Source: Bacteroidota bacterium (GTDB lineage Bacteria > Bacteroidota > Bacteroidia > Bacteroidales > JAAUTT01). Taken from it: 38,973 nt of DNA. Below are positions 1 through 7,975 of this stretch, in pieces (position 1 is the first letter of the stretch; each line of letters begins with the position of its first letter). Below the pieces are notes generated by a model. It worked only from the letters and a program-made list of their open reading frames with translations, searched no databases and was not told the origin of the DNA. The position numbers and the translations under genes are program-made. The stretch lies in NCBI GenBank assembly GCA_021779665.1, contig JAJYAG010000002.1:1-38973 (forward strand). Direction: 5' to 3'.

Positions 1-84
1 AAAAAGAGATGCCTGGCCATAGTTTTAGGTTTTAAAGTTATTACCGGTCTATACGGTGCGCATGACAATAATGTTCCAAAGTAA
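1..84 (+). CDS. Possible C-terminal end of an upstream gene (partial)
   Basis: Frame 1 is open from the window edge to a TAA at 82-84, giving 27 residues that end in NNVPK. The other two forward frames close within the first 33 bases. The fragment is too short to assign to a family and may simply be chance open frame. Sequence to the left of the window would decide it. Confidence 0.2.
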   Translation, partial: KKRCLAIVLGFKVITGLYGAHDNNVPK

Positions 85-478
85 AGGATTTCAATATTTT
101 TATCTGCAATTTTTAATTCCATTAACCAAATAAAAAAATTTTAATTTCAAGGATAACCATTTGAGGCTACACACGTATATACCCCTGATTCACAACTGTG
201 CTTTTCAATTGTACCCAAAATGTAAAAGAAAGATTAATGCATTTGCTGCATACTAATCTCAGAACAGTTTAAGTATTGTTAATCGTAACTCTTCCCGTCG
301 TATTTAAGAATATCTGTTCAACAGTTAATAGTGGCTTATAGGCTTATTATTAATTAAATGAATAAATATTCAGTTATTGATAAAAAAAGAATAACCTTTT
401 TTCAGGAAATTCGTTAGATAATTTCGATTTATCAAACAATTTTTTGTATACAACATCTTTAACTACATCAAAACCATT
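85..478. other. AT-rich intergenic region with no recognisable gene
   Basis: This stretch of about 390 bases is very AT-rich and has no supported coding frame, tRNA-like fold or strong terminator. A weak promoter-like box TAATTTCG (one mismatch to TAnnTTTG) lies at 419-426, about 50 bases before the start codon of the next gene, but without a TTG at the expected upstream distance. It presumably carries the promoter of the 479-2767 operon. Confidence 0.4.
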
Positions 479-2233
479 ATGAACCGCATTATTTTACTTG
501 TAATTTTTTTAATTAATGTATCGCTCGTTGCCAATTCACAAACTCAGCTAACCCACCAGAAAAAGGTTTTTGTGAGTCCTGCAGGAAAAATCTATTTTAA
601 CAAAGCCTTACCGGTTTATTTCAGAGTATCAACATCTCCGGACGAGAATGCTCCCTCCTATCTGCTTAAGAGTGAAGCTTCGCCCAAATACAGCAATCCC
701 ATGTATTTCGATTCGGAAGGGAAAAATACGCTTCGTTCTCCTTCGGCTGTGGATACGGTAACCAAAAAAGTGATTGAGCCAAAACAGGATGTTCTTTTTG
801 ACGTTTATGCCGATGGAGTGGCTCCTTCGACTTCAGTCAAAATAAGCAGCGATAAGAAATTTATTACAGGCAAAACAACTTTTTACGGCAAAAACACTAA
901 AGCGGAATTAACCTCAACAGATGATGTTTCGGGAGTAGAAGCGTTGCTGATCTCGGTGAATAATACGGCATATCAGAAAAGTGAGACAGTTCTTTCATTC
1001 GATGAAGAGAAAGCGTACGATTTAAAATATTATTCAGTTGACAATGTTGGTAATGTTGAGTCGCCCGGCAATGTACAATTCAGTGTAGATATGACGGCTC
1101 CGAAAACCACACTTGCAATTATCGGAGAAAACAAAGGAAAAGTTCTCTCATCGAAAGCCTCCCTCCAGTTAACAGCAAAAGATACTCTTTCGGGATTAAA
1201 CCGCATTGTATATGCTATAAACGATGGTGCCGAAAAGGTTTATTCAGCTCCAATCCCACTCTCGGTTTTCAAGGATGGAAACACAAAAATATCATACTAT
1301 GCAATCGATAACGTTGGTAATAAAGAAGATGTAAAAGTAGTTTCCACTTCGACCGAAAAGCCTGATAATAATGAATCCTCTTATAGCTTTTACATCGATA
1401 AGGAAGCTCCTGTGGTAAGCTTCGAAATTGTTGGCGATCAGTTTAAAGGTAAAAGCCTGTTTATTTCGGAGAGAAGTAAATTCCAGATAAATGCCACAGA
1501 TGAAAAATCGGGCGTTGAAAAAGTGACTTATGCACAAAATAAGCTCACACCCTCGGAGGTTTACTCAGAACCATTTTTGATTTCAGGCACCGGGCCACAA
1601 AACATCAGTTTTGCTGCATCCGATTACGTGGGAAATATTGCCCTTGCTCAAACTCACCAGGTTTTTGTGGATAAAACAAATCCAAAATCGAGCCTGAGCT
1701 TTGCCGGTAAACAATTCTTTAACCGTGACACACTTTTTATCACAAAAGAGACAAAGCTGGCCATTACCTCACAGGACAATGCTGCCGGAGTTCAGAAGAT
1801 AACATATTCGCTGGACGGCAAAGCTGGTGAAACTTACTCTCAACCTCTGACAATCGAAAAAGAAGGATTTCATACCATCGAATTCCAGGCCACCGACAAC
1901 GTAAACAACCCGGAAAGCAGCAACAGCAAATCGTTCTATGTAGACAATGCAGCTCCTTCCATTCACTATAACTTCAGCGTAAAAGCCATTGGCACAAAAA
2001 CCATACGGGATCAAAATTATACCATCTACCCTTCGAATGCGATGCTCTACATAGCTGCCACCGACAATGCCTCGGGTGGTGAACATATTGAGTACAGGAT
2101 AAATGGCAAACAATCTCAAACCCTGATTCCCGTGAAAGGATTTGCTCCCGGAAACTACGAAATTGAGATCTCTGCCTACGATGTCCTTAAAAACAAATCG
2201 ACACAGGTAATCAGGTTTTCTATTGAAAATTAA
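479..2233 (+). CDS. Exported protein with about five OmpL47-like Ig/beta repeats
   Basis: A 584-residue protein with a clear Sec signal peptide (hydrophobic residues 3-17, probable cleavage near residue 20). After a head region of about 110 residues it consists of roughly five imperfect repeats of 85-100 residues. Each repeat carries a recurring core: a D-x-x-SG-V/L segment followed by a YSxDNVGN-type segment and a VDxxAP linker. Examples are SVDNVGN near residue 185, AIDNVGN near 275, ASDYVGN near 380 and ATDNVNN near 470. This pattern matches OmpL47-type beta domains, which are extracellular or periplasmic. No catalytic residues or sorting domain are visible, so an adhesion or envelope-scaffold role is an inference. 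Twelve bases separate it from the YfiR gene, so the two are probably cotranscribed. Confidence 0.75.
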   Translation: MNRIILLVIFLINVSLVANSQTQLTHQKKVFVSPAGKIYFNKALPVYFRVSTSPDENAPSYLLKSEASPKYSNPMYFDSEGKNTLRSPSAVDTVTKKVIEPKQDVLFDVYADGVAPSTSVKISSDKKFITGKTTFYGKNTKAELTSTDDVSGVEALLISVNNTAYQKSETVLSFDEEKAYDLKYYSVDNVGNVESPGNVQFSVDMTAPKTTLAIIGENKGKVLSSKASLQLTAKDTLSGLNRIVYAINDGAEKVYSAPIPLSVFKDGNTKISYYAIDNVGNKEDVKVVSTSTEKPDNNESSYSFYIDKEAPVVSFEIVGDQFKGKSLFISERSKFQINATDEKSGVEKVTYAQNKLTPSEVYSEPFLISGTGPQNISFAASDYVGNIALAQTHQVFVDKTNPKSSLSFAGKQFFNRDTLFITKETKLAITSQDNAAGVQKITYSLDGKAGETYSQPLTIEKEGFHTIEFQATDNVNNPESSNSKSFYVDNAAPSIHYNFSVKAIGTKTIRDQNYTIYPSNAMLYIAATDNASGGEHIEYRINGKQSQTLIPVKGFAPGNYEIEISAYDVLKNKSTQVIRFSIEN

Positions 2234-2245
2234 AATGCAGAACAG

Positions 2246-2767
2246 ATGAAATTTTCAGCTATCCGCAAAATCTTCGTACTGCTTGCTTTTCTTTTGACAG
2301 GAGTGCAGGCACTCAAGGCTCAGGAAGAAAATGTGATTGCCATTGCCGTTTATAATTTTACCCGGTACATCGACTGGCCGGCTGATCAGGCTAATAAAGA
2401 CTTTCTTATTGATGTAATAGGCCATAAATCGGTCTACGACAAACTTAAGGAGATATCTGCAGGACGAAAAGTTGGCAACCGCTCCATAATTGTACGTTAC
2501 CTGGAAACCCCTGACAAGGTAACATCAAGCGAAATCCTGTTTGTTGGTTTCTGGCAAAGTAAAGATATGCCTAAAATACTCGATAAAGTAAAAAGTGCCA
2601 GCACATTGCTTATAACAGAAAAAGACGGTCAAATAGAAAGTGGCTCGGGTATCAATTTCGTGATACGAAACAATGCCATTAAATTTGAGGTAAAGAAGAG
2701 TAATATCGTTAAATACGGCATGATTCTAAGTGAAACACTGGAACAAATGGCTTTTAAAGCTTATTAA
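2246..2767 (+). CDS. YfiR family periplasmic protein (DUF4154)
   Basis: A 173-residue exported protein: the signal peptide covers residues 1-25, ending ALKAQ. The mature part has the YfiR/DUF4154 hallmarks, namely an N-terminal YNFTRYIDWP segment, a central VGFWQSKDM segment and a C-terminal GSGINFVIRNNAIKFEV segment. In Pseudomonas, YfiR is a periplasmic repressor of a membrane diguanylate cyclase; Bacteroidota homologues are common but their partners are mostly unknown. Here there is no GGDEF protein nearby. The partner is instead the upstream repeat protein, which suggests an envelope-sensing pair; that role is an inference. The family assignment is firm. Confidence 0.85.
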   Translation: MKFSAIRKIFVLLAFLLTGVQALKAQEENVIAIAVYNFTRYIDWPADQANKDFLIDVIGHKSVYDKLKEISAGRKVGNRSIIVRYLETPDKVTSSEILFVGFWQSKDMPKILDKVKSASTLLITEKDGQIESGSGINFVIRNNAIKFEVKKSNIVKYGMILSETLEQMAFKAY

Positions 2768-2769
2768 CC

Positions 2770-2805
2770 CGAAGGCAGAATGAACTGGTTTTTATTCTGC
2801 CTTCG
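2770..2805. terminator. Inverted repeat between convergent genes, possible bidirectional terminator
   Basis: A perfect 12-base inverted repeat has arms at 2770-2781 and 2794-2805 with a 12-base loop. It lies between the YfiR stop and the end of the DUF2007 gene and overlaps the last codons of the latter. Neither side has a proper T-tract after the stem, so termination would be weak or depend on other factors. Confidence 0.45.
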
Positions 2806-3043
2806 AATTCTCTTCAAATTCTTCAACCACCTTTTTGGCTTCAGCTGCATCCTTTTCAGTAACAATAATTTTTACAGCTCCGGCGCCTCCCGGGGCTGTC
2901 CACCACGGATTTAATGTTCCGAGTATTGCATCTTTTATAAATGCTTCAATACCGGCATCATCAAGCATCGATTTCACTATACCTGCCTGCCAGGCAGTAC
3001 CATCATATACCTCAACCAGTTTTGTGGTATCCTCAGTTTCCAT
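2792..3043 (-). CDS. DUF2007 domain protein (putative signal-transducing/PII-like)
   Basis: An 83-residue soluble protein. It begins with a short polar lead and then LVEVYDGTAWQAGIVKSML, followed by a region in which D/E-x-G-I-E-A leads to a loop containing NPWW, and a C-terminal VIVTEKDAAEA-like helix. This is the DUF2007 fold, a small ferredoxin-like domain found alone or fused to zinc ribbons. Its function is not established. It is monocistronic and converges on the YfiR operon. A perfect TATCTTTG box lies upstream of the start codon on the minus strand. Confidence 0.85.
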   Translation of the reverse strand: METEDTTKLVEVYDGTAWQAGIVKSMLDDAGIEAFIKDAILGTLNPWWTAPGGAGAVKIIVTEKDAAEAKKVVEEFEENSKAE

Positions 3044-3094
3044 GAGCTAAACTTTAAAAATGTAATGCAAGGTAAGCTGATTAGTGAAGAAAAC

Positions 3095-3124
3095 CAAAGA
3101 TAACCAGGGGATTGTTTCATTCAG
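3095..3124 (-). promoter_or_regulatory. Bacteroidota-type promoter for the DUF2007 gene
   Basis: On the minus strand TATCTTTG (3095-3102) is a perfect match to the TAnnTTTG -7 element, and CTG (3122-3124) lies 19 bases upstream where TTG is expected. Transcription would start about 45 bases before the ATG. Confidence 0.45.
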
Positions 3125-3168
3125 GATACCAATAAAAGTCAGTATTTCAATAATTATGCAACCAGTGC

Positions 3169-3198
3169 TTGAAAGTTAACAGTTATTACTTATATTTA
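3169..3198 (+). promoter_or_regulatory. Bacteroidota-type promoter for the MFS gene
   Basis: TTG (3169-3171), a 19-base spacer and TATATTTA (3191-3198) match the TTG-N19-TAnnTTTG pattern with one mismatch. The -7 element lies 37 bases before the ATG of the transporter. Confidence 0.5.
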
Positions 3199-3235
3199 TC
3201 GTGATAACAATTACTTAACTTAGCTAACTATCATT

Positions 3236-4417
3236 ATGGATCTGATTAAGAAAACTACGCTTTTTAACGCAAGTTGCGTTGCATTGGTTGTTACCGCGCT
3301 GGCTTTTGCTACCCGTGGAAGTTTTGTGAATATTTGGGCAACCGAGTTCAACCTGACCCATACCCAGGTGGGATGGATTGTTGGAACTGCCTTCTGGGGC
3401 TTTACCCTGGCTATGGTTTTTGGCGGACCTTTGGTCGATATAATCGGAATGGGACGCATTATAGCCATCGCTTTTGTTTGCCATGTTATTGGAATTGCCA
3501 TGACCATTATGGCCACAGGTTTCTGGTCGCTGTTTATCTCAACTTTGTTTATCGGTATTGCTAACGGAAGCGTTGAAGCTGCATGCAATCCGCTAATTAC
3601 AAGTATGTATACCGATGACAAAACACGCCGCTTAAACCGTTTCCATGCATGGTTTCCCACGGGTATTGTAATCGGCGGACTTATTGTTTACCTGTTCAGC
3701 AAAGTCGGCATCGAAAACTGGCGATATTCTATGGGAGTAATGCTCATTCCGACTATTGTGTACGGTATCATGTTTTTTGGAAAGCAGTTCCCCCAGACTG
3801 AACGTGTGGCTACCGGCTTTACCTACAAAGATATGTTAAAAGCATGTGTTAGTCCTTTGTTCCTGTTTATGGCTTTTTGCATGCTGCTTACAGCTGCAAC
3901 CGAGTTGGGAACAAACCAATGGATAGCTGCATTGCTCTCGAATGTTACAAGCAATCCAATTTTACTTCTGGTATGGGTATCGGGTATCATGGCACTGGCA
4001 CGTCAATTCGGTGGCACATTGATACATCACCTGAATTCAAGAATTGTACTATTGGTATCGGCTTCGCTTGCTTTTGTCGGTTTACTTTTCCTCGGTTATT
4101 CCAGCGGAATCATGACTTTTGTGGCTGCAGGAGTCTTTGCATTGGGTATTGCCTTTTTCTGGCCAACCATGCTTGGATTTGTTTCTGAAAACATTCCTAC
4201 AAGCGGTGCCCTTGGGCTTGCCATTATGGGCGGTATCGGATTTTTGGGAGGTGCAATAGCACAGCCGGTTCTCGGTGCTATTTTTGATGCCCAGACAGCT
4301 CAGGCTGCAGGCGATGCACTGATTGGAGGAGCAAACACTTTAAAATACATTGCCGTTATTCCTGCAATACTGATCCTCGCTTTTGGGTATCTGTATGTTA
4401 GCAGGCCTAAAAAATAG
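3236..4417 (+). CDS. Major facilitator superfamily transporter
   Basis: A 393-residue inner-membrane protein with about twelve hydrophobic segments. The cytoplasmic loop between helices 2 and 3 reads GGPLVDIIGMGR, a variant of the MFS signature G-x-x-x-D-x-x-G-R. A long polar central region follows TM6 (residues about 185-205, with QTERVATG). The C-terminal half contains a glycine-rich IMGGIGFLGGAIAQPVLG segment typical of the eleventh helix of sugar or organic anion carriers. The substrate cannot be told from the sequence. The gene stands alone with its own promoter and a strong terminator. It is not related closely enough to the sugar porter at 26009-27349 to suggest a shared substrate. Confidence 0.85.
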   Translation: MDLIKKTTLFNASCVALVVTALAFATRGSFVNIWATEFNLTHTQVGWIVGTAFWGFTLAMVFGGPLVDIIGMGRIIAIAFVCHVIGIAMTIMATGFWSLFISTLFIGIANGSVEAACNPLITSMYTDDKTRRLNRFHAWFPTGIVIGGLIVYLFSKVGIENWRYSMGVMLIPTIVYGIMFFGKQFPQTERVATGFTYKDMLKACVSPLFLFMAFCMLLTAATELGTNQWIAALLSNVTSNPILLLVWVSGIMALARQFGGTLIHHLNSRIVLLVSASLAFVGLLFLGYSSGIMTFVAAGVFALGIAFFWPTMLGFVSENIPTSGALGLAIMGGIGFLGGAIAQPVLGAIFDAQTAQAAGDALIGGANTLKYIAVIPAILILAFGYLYVSRPKK

Positions 4418-4431
4418 TTAAGATTTGAAAA

Positions 4432-4471
4432 GAGGCCGTTGAAAATATCAGTTCCAACGGCCTCCTTTTTT
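4432..4471 (+). terminator. Rho-independent terminator of the MFS gene
   Basis: A perfect 10-base stem, GAGGCCGTTG at 4432-4441 pairing with CAACGGCCTC at 4455-4464, is followed by TTTTTT at 4466-4471. It sits 15 bases after the TAG stop of the transporter. Confidence 0.9.
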
Positions 4472-4485
4472 GTTTCAATTTGTTA

Positions 4486-4529
4486 CACGGAGAACCACAG
4501 AGAATACACAGAGGGCCACAGAGAAATAC
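4486..4529. repeat. Short CACAGAG-type tandem-like repeat
   Basis: About four degenerate units of 10-11 bases with the core ACACGGAG / CCACAGAG / ACACAGAG / CCACAGAG lie in the gap between the MFS terminator and the FMN-binding gene. Similar CACAGAG-rich intergenic runs occur in many unrelated genomes. No coding or RNA function is visible. Confidence 0.45.
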
Positions 4530-4628
4530 AATACAGTAAAGAATCCGCAACACCGGAATACCTCACATTTCTTGCTAAACACCAATAATAAGATGAAATA
4601 AGGGTGTTTTTAAAAGACGAAACTCACA

Positions 4629-5189
4629 TTATTTTAAAATCTCCTTTAACAAGGATGTTTTTTGATTGATGTCCATTACAATAGCATAAACCGAAATGGT
4701 GGCCCCTGAAATGGCATCTACATTTTTATTCACCACAAGATCCTTACTCCCATTATAGCCTTTAAATTGTTTCAGCCAGTTTTTGGCTGTAACCTCCTGA
4801 CCATGGGTTGCCTGATAATTGTAAATACGTACGTGCTGAACATTCAGACCCTGATCGAATAAAATGTAATAATCGAAAAATTCGCTTTCCCTATCAGAAA
4901 CAGTATCCTGAGGTTTAGAACATCCTCCGGCACGACAGGTGTTAACCCGCCCAACGTAAACATATTTACAAATCTGACCGGGCGTTGAGTTCCCGACAAT
5001 ATAAAATTTCCCTGAACGTACCTCGGGTTCGAGAGCCGGTTCAATCTCAAGAATCTCAAGATTAGCTGAGGCTTTGTTGAACTGTGACAAATCGGCCGAC
5101 AGCATTTTGGGTGAGAAATCGATATTTGTCTGAGCTTGCAAACAAATACCGATTGTACTTAAAACTATATAAATTATAACCCTTTGCAT
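4629..5189 (-). CDS. Exported FMN-binding domain protein
   Basis: A 186-residue protein with a signal peptide (residues 1-20, ending LQAQ). The C-terminal half is an FMN-binding domain (PF04205 type): DAISGATIS at residues 158-166 matches the S/T-G-A-T motif at which ApbE attaches FMN covalently to the threonine, here T164. Family members carry electrons across or outside the inner membrane (RnfG, NqrC, NosR and stand-alone exported forms). An extra cysteine group (C74, C85, C90) lies in the N-terminal half, with CRAGGC spacing, and could hold a metal or a disulfide. It starts 10 bases after the stop of the porin gene, so both are probably one operon. No ApbE or reductase partner lies in the window. 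Confidence 0.75.
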   Translation of the reverse strand: MQRVIIYIVLSTIGICLQAQTNIDFSPKMLSADLSQFNKASANLEILEIEPALEPEVRSGKFYIVGNSTPGQICKYVYVGRVNTCRAGGCSKPQDTVSDRESEFFDYYILFDQGLNVQHVRIYNYQATHGQEVTAKNWLKQFKGYNGSKDLVVNKNVDAISGATISVYAIVMDINQKTSLLKEILK

Positions 5190-5199
5190 GAGATTTGGC

Positions 5200-6405
5200 T
5201 TAGAACATCACGCCAATGCCAGCATTGAAAACTTTGGAGTATTCATCGGCCGGTTTTGGTTTTACAAACTGAACATCAGCCTTTATAACTGCACCTTGGG
5301 CAATCCTGAAAGTCAATCCCGTAGTAATAACATTGTTGTTATATGCTTCATTGATGGCGAGGGTTCCGCTTGCAGACTGATGTGTGTTATAATTCTCCAT
5401 TCTGACAAAAGGAATGAGCTCGTTTGTGGTTGACGATACACTTCGCAATACATTGTAACCTGCTTCAATATAATATCCGGTCATGGCACTGCCAAGGTCG
5501 TTTGCAACCTTGTTTACAGCTGTAAATCTGTTATACTCTTCAGTATTTGAAATGGCAGCATAGTAAAGTTGTCCCCTGAATTGTAAACCCTTTATTCCAT
5601 AGCGGGCATCCACCCCAAGCATTGAAATTCCAACCACCGATGAATCTGCCCGGGCAGCTGCTGCTTTGTTATCTTTAGCCATCCCGTTATATAAAGTGCT
5701 CTGAGTTTTACCAAAATAACCTGACACTCCAATGTTCAAGCCGCGTATACCGTAATATTCAGCTTTGGCGGTGAAATTTGGCGAACTCATAAACGATTCG
5801 GCACCACGTTGCCGGCCACCGCGGAATCCATTTTTACCATTCAGATTTCCCTTACCGTTGTAACCGTTAAAACCGTTTACGATATATGCCTGATACTTTA
5901 GAGAAGCAGGGATAATGTTTCCGCTTAAACCAAAGCCAATTTCGCGCCAGGTGGTAGGAGCAATTTTACTGTCGACCAACGGCCGCTCCACACCGTTAAA
6001 AGTAGTAGGTTCATGATATTCGTTTACAATGCCCATTGGGATTAACAACAACCCTGCTCTCAGGTTGATAAAACTATTCAGCTTGTGTTGCAGAAAAGCC
6101 TGTTCCACGTAAACTTCACTTACATGTTCAAATTCAAGCTCAGATACAAACTGTGTTCTGGAACTGAAATTATATCCAAGGAGCATCACCATACGATGAA
6201 CATCCAGGGTTCCGTTACTCCGGATGTCTGAATTAAACGGCTGATTGTAATGAACCTCGCCATATCCACCTATAACAAGTTTCCCGCTGGTTTGTAACAA
6301 TTTTTCAGCACTGTTCTGATATAGGTTCTGTGTTGTGTCCGACTGCTGGGCATACATCCCCGAAGCAAAAGCCAGCGCCGTTAGTGAAAAAATAATCGCT
6401 TTCAT
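5200..6405 (-). CDS. Outer-membrane porin-like beta-barrel protein
   Basis: A 401-residue protein with a signal peptide (residues 1-19, ending GMYAQ). The mature chain alternates polar and hydrophobic residues and is rich in aromatic, glycine and asparagine residues, ending in GIGVMF with the terminal phenylalanine expected of outer-membrane barrels. The start of the barrel reads LVIGGYGEVHYNQP. It resembles the porin families of Bacteroidota, but no specificity can be assigned. A good promoter lies immediately upstream and the FMN-binding gene immediately downstream, which suggests that the pair handles an extracellular redox substrate or anion; this is an inference. Confidence 0.75.
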   Translation of the reverse strand: MKAIIFSLTALAFASGMYAQQSDTTQNLYQNSAEKLLQTSGKLVIGGYGEVHYNQPFNSDIRSNGTLDVHRMVMLLGYNFSSRTQFVSELEFEHVSEVYVEQAFLQHKLNSFINLRAGLLLIPMGIVNEYHEPTTFNGVERPLVDSKIAPTTWREIGFGLSGNIIPASLKYQAYIVNGFNGYNGKGNLNGKNGFRGGRQRGAESFMSSPNFTAKAEYYGIRGLNIGVSGYFGKTQSTLYNGMAKDNKAAAARADSSVVGISMLGVDARYGIKGLQFRGQLYYAAISNTEEYNRFTAVNKVANDLGSAMTGYYIEAGYNVLRSVSSTTNELIPFVRMENYNTHQSASGTLAINEAYNNNVITTGLTFRIAQGAVIKADVQFVKPKPADEYSKVFNAGIGVMF

Positions 6406-6428
6406 GATCTTAATATTTATTTATGCGG

Positions 6429-6459
6429 CAAAACTACCCACCGGAACTGTTTTCCACAA
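6429..6459 (-). promoter_or_regulatory. Bacteroidota-type promoter of the porin/FMN-binding operon
   Basis: On the minus strand TTG (6457-6459), a 20-base spacer and TAGTTTTG (6429-6436) match both elements of the Bacteroidota consensus perfectly. The predicted start point lies about 20 bases before the ATG of the porin gene. Confidence 0.65.
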
Positions 6460-6561
6460 TCGCTATATATTGGGATTTTTAGATCCTTTTTTCCGACATA
6501 AAAAGGATTACAAAAAGCTTTTCAACCTTTGTTAAAATCTGTTGTTTAGAAAAGAAAAACA

Positions 6562-6942
6562 ATGGACAGAAAATTTTTAGCCACCGGTGCTTTACTTGCC
6601 TTTATAGCAGTCGCTGCAGGTGCTTTTGGAGCCCACGGATTGAAAAATCACCTCGATTCAGACATGCTTGCAATATTCGAAACTGCAGTAAAATACCAGA
6701 TGTATCATTCTCTGGGGTTAATACTTGTTTCACTCATGGGTAGACCTAAAGCAGGTCCATGGATTTTGAGGTCGAGCTGGCTTTTTATAGCAGGGATAGC
6801 AATATTCTCCGGAAGTCTTTATATCCTGAGCTTAAGTGGCATTAAGTGGTTCGGGGCATTAACACCTTTCGGTGGATTAGCATTTCTGGGCGGCTGGTTA
6901 AGTTTGTTAATGCATGCATTAAAGGAAAAACAAAAAGCCTGA
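6562..6942 (+). CDS. DUF423 family small membrane protein
   Basis: A 126-residue protein of four predicted membrane helices. The signature GAFGAHGLK at residues 21-29 and the KYQMYHSLGLI segment near residues 44-54 define the DUF423 (YgdD-like) family. The last helices contain the usual TPFGGLAFLGGWLSL pattern. The family is widespread and has no settled function. The gene is alone between two divergent or convergent neighbours. A short 7-base inverted repeat at 6956-6979 follows it but has no clear T-tract. Confidence 0.9.
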   Translation: MDRKFLATGALLAFIAVAAGAFGAHGLKNHLDSDMLAIFETAVKYQMYHSLGLILVSLMGRPKAGPWILRSSWLFIAGIAIFSGSLYILSLSGIKWFGALTPFGGLAFLGGWLSLLMHALKEKQKA

Positions 6943-6994
6943 TTCACGATACTGTGAAGTTGCCTTTAACGACAACTTCAAAATTTCTCCATCC

Positions 6995-7759
6995 TTAATT
7001 TTTCTGTAAAACATAATTCATGTAAACATATTCGCGATTAAGAAATTGATTATAGGTAGGCGACCCCACTGCTCCAGCAAAATTAAGCGCCACTTTACGA
7101 AGCATACGGGGTGCTAGTTTCTTAACAAGCTGCCTTCGGCGACTGTCGTCCAGATTCAGTGCATTTACAACCTGAGAGGTAATATCTTCCTCTTTCAATA
7201 TGGTCAAGCCCGAATTTAGCAACTGATCCTGTAATTCAGGAATCTCATAATCGTACCTGAAATCAGTAAAAAGAAAATGGCCTCCCGGTTGAAGCACTCT
7301 GTGAACCTCGGCCAGAAACATCTTCATATCGGGATAACGGTGCGACGATTCCACATTCATTACCACATGGTAAGTATTACTATCCAGAGGTATTTGCTGT
7401 GCATTGCCCTGAATGAAGTTCAATCCCGGGGCATTGTGGCATTTATTCGAAAATGAAACAGCTCCGTGGTCCAAATCCATGCCGGTTGCCGACAAAGGAT
7501 TAAACCTTCCGTTCACATAAGCTAATCCTCCTCCGCGACCACTGCCAACTTCCAGAATATTTTTACCTTTTAAATCAATAGCATCGGCAAGTAAATGATA
7601 CAATTGAACCGAGTACCGATTGGCACTCTCTGCATTATTCAGGCTAACTTCAGCACCGTTGGAATATCCATAATTCATAAAAAGAACCTCGCCCTTTTTA
7701 TCAACAGAGTTTACATACCAGTACCATGTCTTGAAGATCCATTCCCTAAAGCTTCCCAT
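6995..7759 (-). CDS. Class I SAM-dependent methyltransferase
   Basis: A methyltransferase with motif I as ILEVGSGRGGG, an acidic strand-2 end (TGMDLD), motif II as HVVMNVESSHRYPD and a post-motif VLQPGGHFLFTDFR. The pattern resembles the UbiE/phthiotriol methyltransferase-like group, whose members methylate lipids or polyketides; the substrate here is unknown. The frame stays open upstream to a TTG at 7790-7792 (265 residues). The first ATG is at 7757-7759 (254 residues), and I chose it because the extra 11 residues lie outside the conserved fold and no strong ribosome site favours the TTG. The C-terminal YVYMNYVLQKN ends the protein without a membrane anchor. Confidence 0.75.
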   Translation of the reverse strand: MGSFREWIFKTWYWYVNSVDKKGEVLFMNYGYSNGAEVSLNNAESANRYSVQLYHLLADAIDLKGKNILEVGSGRGGGLAYVNGRFNPLSATGMDLDHGAVSFSNKCHNAPGLNFIQGNAQQIPLDSNTYHVVMNVESSHRYPDMKMFLAEVHRVLQPGGHFLFTDFRYDYEIPELQDQLLNSGLTILKEEDITSQVVNALNLDDSRRRQLVKKLAPRMLRKVALNFAGAVGSPTYNQFLNREYVYMNYVLQKN

Positions 7760-7934
7760 ATCAGTGTTTTGTGGTTTAAAAAATCCTTTCAACTTCCCAG
7801 CAGGATGCTACCCTAATAGTGCAATTGCATTTTCTGAAGAAATGTATTTCTACAAGGTAAGGACAAATTTGAATCTTTAGTGTCTATTGATCAATTTTTC
7901 GAAAAAGAAATAAATTCCATGCAGCAAAACAAAA

Positions 7935-7942
7935 TACTTTCG
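7935..7942 (+). promoter_or_regulatory. Possible -7 element for the head GIN gene
   Basis: TACTTTCG has one mismatch to TAnnTTTG and lies 33 bases before the ATG at 7976, but no TTG is present at the usual distance upstream. It lies inside the longer reading frame that begins at 7880, which supports the internal start. Confidence 0.3.
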
Positions 7943-7975
7943 TCTTTTATTTACAACTCACAAAAATCCCATCTC

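Noticed and set aside
4486-4529. CRISPR array
   Set aside because: Units are only about 10 bases with no spacers and no cas genes nearby.
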